Assembly: GCA_027596195.1 (NCBI GenBank)
Contig: JADGJG010000416.1
Coordinates: 1 to 20,664, forward strand
Direction: 5' to 3'
Origin: Podochytrium sp. JEL0797
Taxonomy: Eukaryota; Chytridiomycota; Chytridiomycetes; Chytridiales; Chytriomycetaceae
DNA: 20,664 nucleotides
The position numbers and the translations under genes are program-made. Of the stretch, positions 1 through 9,230 are shown in pieces. The notes beneath the pieces are model-generated. The model was not told the DNA's origin, made no database searches, and saw only the letters and a program-made list of their open reading frames with translations. Each line of letters opens with the position of its first letter. The stretch's first letter is position 1.

Positions 1-634
1 CCCACAACTCCGACAGCGAATCCAGCCGCAAGCCCACTGAGTCCGACACTCAGTCCAGCACCCAACTGGATGAAAGCTGCAAACAGGGTCATTCGCGAGC
101 TCACTGCGGGGAACGGGACATGGCGGAAAAAAAAATAGGTCAGAACCGGGATCGACGTTGTTGGAGAAAAAAAAGGGCCGGTCGCGCGTTTATACGACAA
201 AATCAAACGGATGAACTCACGTCCTCCACTGACGAGCACAGACACGACAAGTCCGTAGATACCAATAATACCAGCCTGGTTGCAACGGCATAGAGTTAAG
301 AACACATAATAAAAAAATAACAACGTGGGGACAACACACCATGACGACGGGGACAATGTTCTTCATGACCTGCTCCGGGCGCATCACTCCCATAGCTGAA
401 ATACCGACTCCGGATTTGGCGGTTCCGTAGGCGGCTCCGAAACCTGAAGAACCAAGGTTGTTAGATTTTCGGGCACGACCCTCATCGGAAAATATTGCAG
501 CAACGGAGACGGCTCCGGGGGTTTGTATAGCGCGAGGAAGGGGCGCACTCACAGCTAAAGACGATGGCGGCAGTGCAGCCCATGACTCCAAAGAACGGGG
601 CGTAGACGGGGCAGTAATCGGGGGAGAGAGACAT
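1..634 (-). CDS. VMA3: V-type proton ATPase proteolipid subunit c (or c'), 5' part, continues past the left edge
   Basis: This is the membrane rotor subunit that carries protons in the vacuolar/endosomal V-ATPase. Four exons join in frame: 634-553, 443-340, 275-221 and 103-1. The joined protein starts [16 protein letters not shown], continues through [12 protein letters not shown] and GVMRPE, then [15 protein letters not shown], and reaches [20 protein letters not shown] at the window edge. These are signature blocks of the 16-kDa proteolipid, covering helices 1, 2 and most of 3. Introns are 109, 64 and 117 bp with GTGAGT or GTGTGT donors. The essential Glu in helix 4 lies outside the window, so its presence cannot be judged. 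The N-terminus looks like Vma3 or Vma11; separating c from c' needs the rest of the gene. The ATG at 634 gives the usual short N-terminus. The promoter should lie in 635-899, downstream of the HAD gene. Confidence 0.93.
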
Positions 635-899
635 GTTCGCGAAGTTTTTTTGTCGACGATTTTTTCTTGTCGAACGCGAGTCGAAGCCACAAACCAAGGC
701 ACGCGAATCGCGCTGTTCCGTAGCGAGGTTCTTCACAAGTACACTTTAACGCGGCATTATTGTATTGTTTGAGAATTCGCATCTTTGTGATGTGCACGTA
801 CGACTAGAAATCCGCTATACAACCAACAGAAAAGTCCTCATGTATTTTTAAAAATCATAACAGTAGCCCATAATAATGGCTTCGATTAGAAATGAAAAT

Positions 900-1898
900 T
901 CAGTCCTCGACAAAGGGAGTTCCACCCAAAGATGGAGCAAGGGCAGCCACACTCGGGAGCAAATCAAACCACGACTCCACCTCCCCCGCAACACCATCCT
1001 CTGCATTCGTACCAACAACGCGATCAGACAGCTTTTTAACATCCTCATGTCCGTTTCGCATGCAAAGTCCCAACCCCGCATACTGCAACATCTCCGCATC
1101 ATTCAACAAATCCCCAAAAGCAACCACCTTCTCCCTCGGAACCCCGTTCCCCTCACAAAAAGTTTGCAACCCAAGCCCCTTGTTGACACCACACGCCGAC
1201 ATTTCCACGAAGAAAGGACCCGAATAAGTCAACGCAATCGCCCCCGCCGGCGCATGCGGCGGCTTCAACACCCCCGGAATCGACTCATACAACACACTCG
1301 CCTCCTTATCGCGATCCAAGGCCATCAACTTGACAACCCCACCACGGACCTTCCCCTCAGGTGTCACAAGGGAAGCCAGGAACTCCTCCATGGACCCTGG
1401 CACGACCGTGTAATCGTAGTAAATCGAGTGTTTGCGTTGCAGCTCCCACGGTCCATCGCATACGAAGTGCGTGTCATTCGAGTAACGACCTTGATCGTCA
1501 ATCCAAACAACTTCGCACGAGAACCCGGCTTTGCCGTGTCCGCTCTGTGCGTGAATCTCGCTCTTGAGCGTCTGCACAATCTCGACGGCTTGGTCCAACG
1601 GGAGAAAGAGCGGGTGCGAGATGACCTTTGTTTTGGGGTCGTACACGAGGGCACCGTTGCAGCACAAGACGGCATCGGGGACCATGACGCCGTTGAACAG
1701 GTCAATGACCTTTTGGATGGAGCGCGGGGAGCGGCCGGAGGCGATCATGATGGAGATGCCGGCTCGTTGGGCGTGGGATAAGGCTTCGGCGGTGCGACGG
1801 GAGATGGTGTGTCGGGGTGTGAGGAGGGTTCCGTCAAGGTCGGAAACGAGCCATTGGGGAAGGGATGTTGTGTGGTGGAAGGAGATGAGAGCAGACAT
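900..1898 (-). CDS. Cof-type HAD-superfamily hydrolase (HAD-IIB), 332 aa, intronless
   Basis: A likely soluble phosphatase acting on sugar phosphates or other small phosphorylated metabolites. All four HAD motifs are visible: motif I SDLDGTLL with Asp20 and Asp22 (nucleophile and acid/base), motif II IASGRS, motif III Lys in GVNKGLGLQTF, and motif IV GDLLNDAEML (residues 262-267), the metal-binding GDxxND. The long cap between motifs II and III is typical of the type IIB (Cof/YbiV) group, as is the NG end block after motif IV (CMRNGHEDVKKLSD). Its length is a little above the 270-290 aa usual in bacteria. It is read as one uninterrupted frame, unlike most neighbours; whether it was acquired from bacteria is open. 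The substrate cannot be told from sequence. It is divergent with the chitinase gene, sharing the 1899-2206 spacer. Confidence 0.9.
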   Translation of the reverse strand: MSALISFHHTTSLPQWLVSDLDGTLLTPRHTISRRTAEALSHAQRAGISIMIASGRSPRSIQKVIDLFNGVMVPDAVLCCNGALVYDPKTKVISHPLFLPLDQAVEIVQTLKSEIHAQSGHGKAGFSCEVVWIDDQGRYSNDTHFVCDGPWELQRKHSIYYDYTVVPGSMEEFLASLVTPEGKVRGGVVKLMALDRDKEASVLYESIPGVLKPPHAPAGAIALTYSGPFFVEMSACGVNKGLGLQTFCEGNGVPREKVVAFGDLLNDAEMLQYAGLGLCMRNGHEDVKKLSDRVVGTNAEDGVAGEVESWFDLLPSVAALAPSLGGTPFVED

Positions 1899-2206
1899 CT
1901 GGTGGAGATTGTTTGTTTGCCAAAAAAAAAATCAAGACGTTTTTCTTGTTTTGGTTCAGCCCGTATCGCAGCAAATCTTTTTAAAAGAGGATTAACTTCA
2001 TCATTTTAATATAGGCTTTCTCTTTAACCAAATAAATTATCGCAAATCATACTCGAGAATTACACAACCAAATCAAATCGAACTTGATTCCCCCTGTTTC
2101 AGAGCATTACTACGTGATCGGAAAAAAGGTTCTAAACTGATCTTTGTTGCGGCATTTTTCTTCGGAACACCCACTTTTTTGAAAGAAAAACTTCCTCATC
2201 AAATCA
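1899..2206. promoter_or_regulatory. Divergent intergenic region between the HAD hydrolase and chitinase genes
   Basis: This 308-bp spacer holds no convincing coding exon. It is AT-rich, with an A-run near 1921-1930 and a TTTTAATATAGG stretch near 2004-2015. It must contain the promoters and 5' leaders of both flanking genes, which are transcribed away from each other. I see no recognised operator sequence. Confidence 0.5.
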
Positions 2207-3983
2207 ATGGACGAGCAATACAAGACAGCCAACGTGAACATTGGAACCCCAGGGTCCGACGACTCTTCCTACACAGACCCCATCGTGTCCAAGTTGGACG
2301 ACCAAAAGAAGCAGCAACGCCGCCGAAAGTTGACTCTCCTCACGATCGCCGCCATCGCCGTCCTCGCTGCCGCTGGAGGCTTGATTGGCTACTTTGTGAC
2401 TCGCGAGAATCACAGCTCTAGCGCCCCTGGGTCTGGGGGTTCGGGGAATACAGGTTCTGGGGGTTCAGGGAATCCAGGTTCGGGTTCCACTGGAGGCGAA
2501 ACCGAAGGGCCCCTGCCAACGCCCATGCCTATGCCGTCGAAGCAGGTATGCAGGAAACCGCATTCCCACCTACATTCCCTTTGTTTCTCACCCTCGCCTG
2601 GTTTTTTAGCACCTCATTGGGTATTTTGGCCAAAACGCGATGGCGAATGGAGTCGATATTGTCAAAGGAACCAACGGACGTTCCAACATTGATTCGGCCG
2701 CGTATCAACAAACGCTCGCATACTACTGCAACACGGGTGAGCCCCCCTGTTTTTGTCATATCGCGTGCTTGTGATCTTAACAAGGTTCAATTGAATGAAA
2801 TTTTTAAGGCTTGTACGACATTATCAATCTCGCCTTCCTCGACGCCTTTGGCGGAGCCAACCCGGGTTTCACTATCACATTCGCTGGATTTGCTGTTGGG
2901 ACGTATGGGGGCGCATACACGTACGCTGGAAATGGAATCGAGACAAACGACGCCGAAACGGTAAGAAAATGTCATTGATTTCAATCGAACTTTGCCTGTA
3001 TCACTTACTAATTTTACGAACAGGTTCAAGGGTATCTCGCTATGGGATCCGACATTCAGCTGTGTCAAGCCAAGGGCATCAAGGTTGTTCTCTCTATCGG
3101 CGGTGACAAAATATCACCTTACAGCTACTCTGTGGGTGACGGGAACCGATACGCTCAAATGTGGTACGACATGTTCCTCCAAGGAAACAGCCCTGTTCGG
3201 CCATTTGGCCCTGGTGTCGTGTTGGATGGAATCGAAGTGAGTTTGTTGTTGTTTTCCCCTTATATGGTGGCGCAGTGTTTTGACACCTCGTTTTTTCAGC
3301 TCGACATTGAAAAAAATGACAACCCCGCCGTCTGGACCCCCGAAATGATCAACATGGTCACCACGTTGAGGAGGCTGAGCCCAACCACTCTTCTTGCCGC
3401 CGTTCCGCAGTGCTACCTCAACGATGCACAGAACAAGGACCTCAACACGGGCGATTTGATCACGGCAACGGCCGACATTCTAGACTACGTCATTGTCCAG
3501 TACTACAACAACCCCAGTTGCTCCTACCCCTTTGGCTTCAACTTCAACGCGTGGAAGGGAGTTTACAGTGGCAAACTGGTGGTGGGACTTGCCGGTGATT
3601 GGACCAGCGCCATCAGCGGTGGATTCCTGCCCCCCAACGAGCTCCAAACCGTCCACAACCAAATCAAGTCTGATTCGCAGTTCTTGGGGTACAGCGTGTA
3701 CGATGTTTCGTCGTCGAACCCGCCGGCCTTCTCGTGGGACGTGGCGACCTATGCGAACCCGTCGGCGACCTCGTATTCGCAGACTTTGAGGAATGTGTTG
3801 GATGGGAAAACGGTGGGAAGCGTGCTTTCTGCGAGTGGGAATGCGGTTGGTACGCAGTATGTTAGGCGGTGCGGGGGAACGTGGACGCATGCGAATGCGA
3901 CGTGTTCAAATTTGTCGTGCTCGACCAAGGCGCAATGCGGTCCGAACCAAGAATGTTTTGATTATTTGGTTGCCGTTTGTTAG
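2207..3983 (+). CDS. Type II membrane-anchored GH18 (class III-like) chitinase, 504 aa, five exons
   Basis: Likely cleaves beta-1,4 links of chitin at the cell surface or in the secretory pathway. Exons are 2207-2545, 2610-2736, 2809-2960, 3024-3236 and 3300-3983, all phase-consistent. Residues 1-40 form a charged cytoplasmic tail and about 41-64 a membrane helix, followed by a Gly/Ser repeat linker (about 70-100) and the GH18 barrel. The barrel shows HLIGYFGQN (strand 1), INLAFLDAFGG, KVVLSIGGD (the SxGG motif) and the active-site block DGIELDIE at 274-281, formed across the exon 4/5 junction. The catalytic acid Glu281 is present, but the second Asp of DxxDxDxE is Glu277. The C-terminal tail has six cysteines (CGGTW...CSNLSCST...CGPNQEC...C), possibly a small binding module. 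It converges on the 4121-5129 gene. Family assignment is firm; activity is inferred. Confidence 0.9.
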
Positions 3984-3985
3984 TT

Positions 3986-4074
3986 CTATGAGGTCTATTG
4001 ACGTTATAAAAGAAGAAGGAAGGACAGAAAAAAATATAATATATATCTTTTCTTTATCATCTATGAGGTCTATT
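3986..4074. repeat. 14-bp direct repeat in the convergent 3' spacer
   Basis: CTATGAGGTCTATT occurs at 3986-3999 and again at 4061-4074, 75 bp apart, in the short spacer between the chitinase stop codon and the 3' end of the minus-strand gene at 4121. The DNA between the copies is A/T-rich. It may be a local duplication in the 3' UTR or a 3'-processing element; the sequence does not say which. Confidence 0.6.
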
Positions 4075-4120
4075 CAATTTACGAGTACAGAATGTAGAAA
4101 AAAGGAAACGGGGAAACATT

Positions 4121-5129
4121 TCAAGCACGGTTCTTGGCGACGATGACGAGTCCAAGGACAAGCAGACTGACAACGAAAACGGGGGAAGCCTTGACAACAG
4201 TCTCATAAACAGCCTTGCGGGACTCGCTCTTCTCAACCAAGTACGACTTGGAGTTGATTCCGGCCGTCTTGTTGACAAACTTGGGCTGGGTTTCCACGAT
4301 CTCGAGGACGGCATCGGCGAGTCCTTGGTGGGAGACCTGGTTGGAAAGTCCCGTGAGGGTCTTTTCGGCAGCCTCGTCGAAAACGAAAACGTCGTTCGAT
4401 TTAACCGTGTCAATCAAAGTCGGTGGGCGCTGAAAAAAACAAGCACACCCTTCAGCAACAATACTAGCTATAGCCAACATAATAAAATACTCACGAAGAC
4501 AGTGTACTTGACGGCAGTGTTCTTGGCAACCAACTCGGCGAGGTGTTTTTCAGCCAATTGGAGGTCCTTGAAGAACGCAGAGCCCCACAATCCGCTGCCG
4601 GACTTGGCGCCACTGGCAGAGATGAGGTAGATGTGCTTGATCGTCTTGGCCTGTTCGGATCAAAAGTGGTTAGTCCACGTGCGTATTTAATCGAACCAAT
4701 TTAATCAAAATACCTTCTCGGAATTCACGGCCTGGATGACCTTGGAAACAGCCTTGAATCCTTCGGCGTGGTTTTCGGCACCGTTGATGACAACAACTGG
4801 TGGAGGGGTTGAAAAGTGAGTCGGGGGGACACGCAACAAGCAAAAAGGAAAAAGTGTGTGAACGCACCATCGGTGTTTTCAAAGAGAGAATCAGCAGTCG
4901 CTATGGAGAAATGCTTGTGGGCGACAAAGTCGGTATTCGTGTTGCTCAGAGCAACAACGTGGTGCCCGTTCGCAAGAGCGTGCGACACGAACTGCGTGTT
5001 GGTTTTGGATGAGGTCTCGAAGACGGCGATCGTGTGCTGTTCGGAGAGAATGTGGTTAGCGCGAGGCCGAGAGGGCAGTCGCATTGGGGGATGGGTTGCA
5101 ACGCGAACCTTTGGGCGGAAGACAGACAT
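4121..5129 (-). CDS. Tail-anchored NAD(P)-binding-domain (atypical SDR/NmrA-like) protein, 245 aa, five exons
   Basis: Exons 5129-5109, 5036-4868, 4796-4714, 4650-4495 and 4429-4121 join without a frame break. The fold resembles NAD(P)-binding atypical SDRs: beta1 HTIAVFETSSKTNTQFVSHA, then ALANGHHVVALSN, DVVVINGAENHAEGF, IYLISASGAKSGSG, AEKHLAELV and KYTVFRPPTLID. The family normally has a GxxGxxG loop after beta1 (of the type GATGGTG). Here it reads ETSSKTN with no glycine, so cofactor binding is doubtful. The last ~20 residues (SPVFVVSLLVLGLVIVAKNRA) form a hydrophobic helix ending close to the C-terminus, as in tail-anchored proteins of the ER or mitochondrial outer membrane. The first exon codes only seven residues. 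The start is the first ATG (5129), just downstream of the palindrome at 5147-5159. An enzymatic role is uncertain; it may be a scaffold or sensor. Confidence 0.82.
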
Positions 5130-5146
5130 TTGGAGGAGGTTTTTTT

Positions 5147-5159
5147 CTCCAAATTGGAG
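5147..5159. promoter_or_regulatory. Palindrome CTCCAAATTGGAG upstream of the tail-anchored protein start
   Basis: CTCCAA and TTGGAG flank a single central A, 18 bp upstream of the ATG at 5129 on the minus strand. A further TTGGAG half-site lies at 5130-5135. The arrangement could be a transcription-factor site or a leader hairpin. No known factor is assigned. Confidence 0.25.
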
Positions 5160-5210
5160 GGACTCGCGAAAGGAAAGACACAAACGAGTCCGCGCACTTC
5201 CCTTCTCTTT

Positions 5211-5886
5211 TTAAAAGAAAATTGGAAAAGGGTTGTGCGGCATCGAAGCATCGGCACCACTTGGCACGGCGATTTCATTTGTGTTATTAGGCAGGAGCGA
5301 CTCGCTTGTGGCTTCCTCCGCATCAACAGGCGACCCGCCTGCCTCGTCTTCTTTTTTGGCGTCGTCTGCATTCACCCCACTGCATTCCATAGGCCTCAAC
5401 CACTGCTGCTGCAAAACCCCCTCCCCACACCCCGGAGCTTTCATTTTCGACACGTTTTTTCCGTATCCACCATCAACCCCTTTCCCAGTTATTTCGAGAC
5501 TAGCTCTTGTCACTTTGGGGTTTTCGGAGCTTCAACCAGTACCTGACATGCGCTGGATTGCCCATGAACTTTTTCAGACCGCCACCGGAGGAGGGCCCTT
5601 CAACCCGCCTCTGCTGCCAACGCATCTGCTTCTGCTTCTGCTTCCGTTTCCGCTTCCGCCACCCACGCATCCACCACTTCCGGTGCTATGACTTCTTGGT
5701 AGTGCGACGAATTAATTGGGCACTATAATAAATCCCACTCTTCACCATAGTTTGCTTTTCTCCAGTCATCCCAATCAGAACACGTTCGAATCGAAGGCGA
5801 AAATTTTTATTTTCCAAGACAAAGGAGGTGGGGAAACGACCCGGAAAACACTCTTGCCCAAAGCATCCATTACCGGCTGATTCCAT
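5211..5886 (-). CDS. Probable small gene of unknown function, exon model unresolved
   Basis: The 936-bp gap between flanking genes carries coding-like sequence on the minus strand. A plausible start is ATG 5886, with a 13-nt exon ending at 5874 (donor GTAATG) and acceptor CATAG before 5685. This gives MESA joined to APEVVDAWVAEAETEAEA, an Ala/Glu-rich stretch built on a GAAGCA hexamer repeat (about 5625-5660). That frame stops at 5600. An overlapping frame continues with GGGLKKFMGNPAH (about 5585-5530) and can splice (donor after 5528) to a last exon that ends with stop at 5211 and encodes an acidic tail (NADDAKKEDEAGGSP ... MPHNPFPIFF). Joining the Ala/Glu-rich frame to GGGLKKF would need a one-base shift in the GGG at about 5603-5605 or an intron I cannot place. 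I do not recognise the protein. Confidence 0.4.
5625..5660. repeat. Degenerate TGCTTC hexamer repeat (GAAGCA on the minus strand)
   Basis: The plus strand reads TCTGCTTC repeated several times and then drifts to CCGTTTCCGCTTCCGCC. Because the unit is six bases it keeps frame; on the minus strand it would encode Glu-Ala, Lys-Gln or Ser-Arg repeats depending on frame. It lies inside the probable small gene and is a likely site of length variation. Confidence 0.7.
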
Positions 5887-6065
5887 ACGCGCAAAAGAAA
5901 AACCTCAATCTTTGTGACCAGTTTCCGAACGACAGTATCTGTAAGAAGTGCGAACTCACGTTTTTCGCCGGCCTAAACTCAGACCACGTCAATTAGAAAC
6001 CCATCTGTTTGAAAACTACTACTGCACGCGCAAAATATCAACTCTGTATCCGACATCAGCATAAC

Positions 6066-7992
6066 ATGTCCACAGACAAAATCGACACGAGACATTTTGA
6101 TTCCATCAACAAATGGCTGAGAGACATGCCTTCGATCGGAAGCCTTGAGAAACTCGGTGGATCACTGGAGGACACGTCGATAGGAACCGTTCGCCGGATG
6201 GTGGCATCTCAAGAAAGGCTCAACGCGAGCACGTCAAGAAAAAATGGAAGGCCGTCATTGAACGAGGCGCCAGAACCCAAACCGTTGACTCCAAAAGCTG
6301 GAATGAAGACGCAAGCGAGCCCACTCGTAAATCCTGCAGCTTCATTTGCTGTTCCTGCGCCTGCTTCAACTGAAACGAACATCGAGGCGAAGACGGACAC
6401 TGCAGACAAGTCACTAATCGCACCAAAACACGATGAGGGTCCAAACGAACAATCAAACGAGCAATCCCATATCTCATCGTTCTCAGTGAATGGTGCTTTG
6501 ATGCACAGCTCCAGCCACTCAATGAACGTGTCCGATCATTCGCTTTCTACCCCCTCTTTTGTAGCGCCATCACCAAATCTTCCACTCTCCAAGCTGTCTC
6601 AAGTCAGTCAAACTCCCGCCCCCCCGTCATACCTTGACAAAATGACGCACATAAAGTCAGGAAGCAGCAAGACGCAGCCTCTCTCAAGAGACTCGGCTAC
6701 GTCTTCGAGTTTCAGCTCAACTTCAGCGGCAGCCAGTTCTTCTTTTTCAGGACAAGGAAAAGCCAAAGCCACGGACCGGATTGGCGGCAGGCGTAAAATC
6801 ACCGCCAAAGACATCAACACGACATCAGATTCCGTAACTGGGAGTATAGACAACACCCTGTCAGCAGAGCTATTGTTACAAGGCGAAAGGCTTGCCAATT
6901 CATCGAATGCTTCCAGCACTGATATTGTGGGACCAAGAAGAAAGAGCGTCAATGCTGTTGAGTTTCGTCGTAGCATTTCGTCCGAATCCGGATCGGGAAA
7001 ATGCTCGCAGCTCCAGGAGGAACACGAGAAAGCAACTAGTGTAGATATTTTGTTGGATCAGCAAAATCGATCTCAGCACGCTCCTGGATCGAGCTCGTCG
7101 TCATTGGCGCAAGAACTTGTCATGTCAGAAAAAGGATCTTGGGACTCTGACTTGCATCATTCTCTTACGTCCTTTAGCCCCACCACTCTAAATCAACGAG
7201 CACAGTCTGATAGCATTCCGAGCTCGCTGAGGATTGGCGAACCCATCTCTGCAGCAATCGAGCATCAAATTTCTCAAAAGGCGCCAGCCTCTCTAGTTGC
7301 AATTGATGGCTTGAAAGAGGATGTATTACTGGCCTTGAACACGCGAGTTTCGGCAACGAATGTCGCGGCTACTCCTCGCGAGAAAAAGAGAGTGACTGCG
7401 GCAATGTTGAACTACAATGGCAAGCCAGAAATCAGTCAGGTTGTTAAAATCAAGTCTGACTCAATTGGCTCTTTCGATTCCGGATCCACAGGTATTCAAC
7501 CATTTTCCAAAAATCAGTTTGGAAATAATTCAACCATTTGCAGGAAACTCGCAAGAAAAGCTAGTTGTAAACAGCCTGCAGAGTTTGAATTCAGCGCGTG
7601 TGCAGAGTGCTGAATCGGCTATTGCGTCGTCCAGTATTGCTTTGAACGACTTGCGGCAAGAATTTCTTTCAGGTCCAACCATCAGCAAGCCAGGAAGCTT
7701 TACTCCACCTCCTGGAAACAAAGCGCGCGGTCTACTGAAAAGTATTATGAAGCCTGAACGCGCAGTTGGCGCCCCGGCGTCGATTTTTTCAGCTCAGATT
7801 GATCTTGCCGTTCCCATGGTTCCCGAACTCGGGTCTGACGACTCATTGGAGGACGATGCCGCTGCTATTCGAACCAAGATCAAATGGGGAAAGACAAAAG
7901 TACACATTTTCGAACCGGCCGAGGATGAAGACGCCGCCAATAATGCAGGACCTCAAAGTAAAAACAAGAAACGCGATTTGATGCGTGTTTAA
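6066..7992 (+). CDS. Large Ser-rich, mostly disordered protein, 624 aa, two exons
   Basis: I do not recognise this protein. Exon 1 is 6066-7491 and exon 2 7544-7992, joined in phase 1 across a 52-bp intron (donor GTATTC, acceptor TTTGCAG). The ATG at 6066 is the first in frame. The N-terminal ~50 residues (TRHFDSINKWLRDMPSIGSL onward) look helical and less biased than the rest, so they may be a short functional segment. Residues about 60-450 are rich in Ser, Thr, Pro and Asn, as in disordered regulatory proteins. The C-terminus contains a basic GLLKSIMKP block, then TKIKWGKTKVHIFEPAEDED and a Lys/Arg-rich end (KNKKRDLMRV). No transmembrane segment or catalytic motif is visible. It precedes the two SH3 membrane genes on the same strand, but nothing in its sequence shows a shared function. 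Confidence 0.78.
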
Positions 7993-8124
7993 CTTTCCAA
8001 TTTCTTCTTCTTCTTTTTCTTATTGTGGCAGAACCAATGAAACAATATAAACAATGAATCGGAATTGGGAGGAAAGGAGTGTCGGAAAACAATGCCTTAT
8101 GCATTTCTTTGTTTCCAAAAAAAC

Positions 8125-9127
8125 ATGCCACCACACGTCCCTGACCAGCAGTTCCAGCAGCGCGAGAATAATAATGCTAATGTGACGAGCATTACGCGCT
8201 TTGGGATTGACTGGAAACGCGCTGAATATTCTCTTCCTGCGACTGCGACTACATCTTTGCCAGCATCCGGGTCCTCTTCGACAAACATGACACCTCTCGC
8301 GGGAGCTGGGATGCTTGTATTGGTTGCGGTAGGAGCGCTAATGCTTGTTAAGGCTGGATTGAAGAAGCGGGCCGAACAAACGCACGCAACTGGTACAGAG
8401 GAAAAGGTACTTCTTTCCGCCTCCTCCATGAATCCATATTGACTCAAAACAGGTGAAGCGCGGATATATCGCCGAAATTGAGGAAAACTTCAAGCTCCCG
8501 AAAAATATTCTCAAAACGACGGCAAATGCCGTGAATATCGGTGGAGGCGAGACAATCACAGCAGGACTGCCTCGCACAATTGTTCAGGTCCCACAACGAA
8601 GGCAGTCGATTGCCCTCCCGGATGAGTCCGACCTGCTCCCACTTCGCGCGAAAGATATCTCAACAAATCTGCCAAGAATCGCGGATGAAATCGACAATAA
8701 CAAGCTTTCTCCTGAGCTTTTTCAAAGTCCGAGTCCCACTGAAGTCTCCAACAGCGCGATGAACAGCAACAACCTCTTGTTTCCTTCCACCTCCAATGCA
8801 AACTTTGAGAGCATGAACAGCAGTCAAACTTCAGTGTCCATCTCTACTCAAATTCAAAGATTTAAAGTTGTGGAGCAATGGATTCCGCAGCGCTTTGATG
8901 AACTCGATCTCCACATTGGCGAGATAGTACACGTTTACGTCGCTTACAAGGATGGGTGGTGCGAGGGGTGTGTTGATGGAGCTGACGGCGAGGAAGGCAT
9001 GTTTCCTCGTGTTTGCCTGTCGGAGTTCCCACTTTCAATTGAAGACGAAAAGGACGAGGAGCTCGACGAATCACCAACTCCGCTTGCATCGCAATTTCCA
9101 AGCTCTTCGAATCTGAAATCGGAATAG
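8125..9127 (+). CDS. Single-pass membrane protein with C-terminal SH3 domain, paralogue A, 318 aa
   Basis: Exons 8125-8406 and 8453-9127 join in phase 0 across a 46-bp intron. The N-terminal ~56 residues (polar, with NVT and NMT sites) are followed by a membrane helix at about 57-78 (GAGMLVLVAVGALMLVKAG) and then KKR, which predicts an outside N-terminus and cytoplasmic C-terminus. After a disordered Ser/Asn-rich stretch comes an SH3 domain at about 232-290: WIPQRFDELDLHIGEIVHVY, then DGWCEGCVDG and GMFPRVCL. The usual ALYDY is replaced by QWIPQ and the WW pair is WC, but the DEL, GD/GE and FP positions remain. The ATG at 8125 (MPPH) is preferred over 8092 because the paralogue begins MPPY. 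The layout recalls yeast Fus1 (one helix plus cytoplasmic SH3), so a role in polarity, fusion or wall signalling is a guess. Confidence 0.85.
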
Positions 9128-9230
9128 TTATATTTCTTCCTTTTTATTTGCGTTTGGAAAATGAACAAAGAAAACGCGTTGCAAATCCCACACAATCGAT
9201 TTCATTTTCTTTCTTCCAGTCAGCCCCAAG

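Noticed and set aside
702..712. CGCGAATCGCG near-palindrome upstream of the V-ATPase gene
   Set aside because: Short and easily found by chance in GC-rich DNA; no repeat of it elsewhere in the window supports a regulatory role.
876..1781. 301-aa open frame on the plus strand
   Set aside because: It is antisense to the HAD hydrolase, whose motifs are intact; its Arg/Pro/His-rich product has no recognisable domain and it does not start at an ATG with plausible context.
3480..3890. 136-aa minus-strand open frame over the chitinase
   Set aside because: Arg/Pro-rich shadow of the GH18 exon 5; no motif and no splice context.
5782..5790. GTTCGAATC, a second T-arm-like string
   Set aside because: The flanking bases do not pair into a T-stem and no other tRNA arms are present.
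9128..9230. Possibility that the two SH3 genes are one gene with an intron here
   Set aside because: Each has its own MPP start, membrane helix and complete SH3 domain, and the first ends in an in-frame stop, so they are separate tandem genes.
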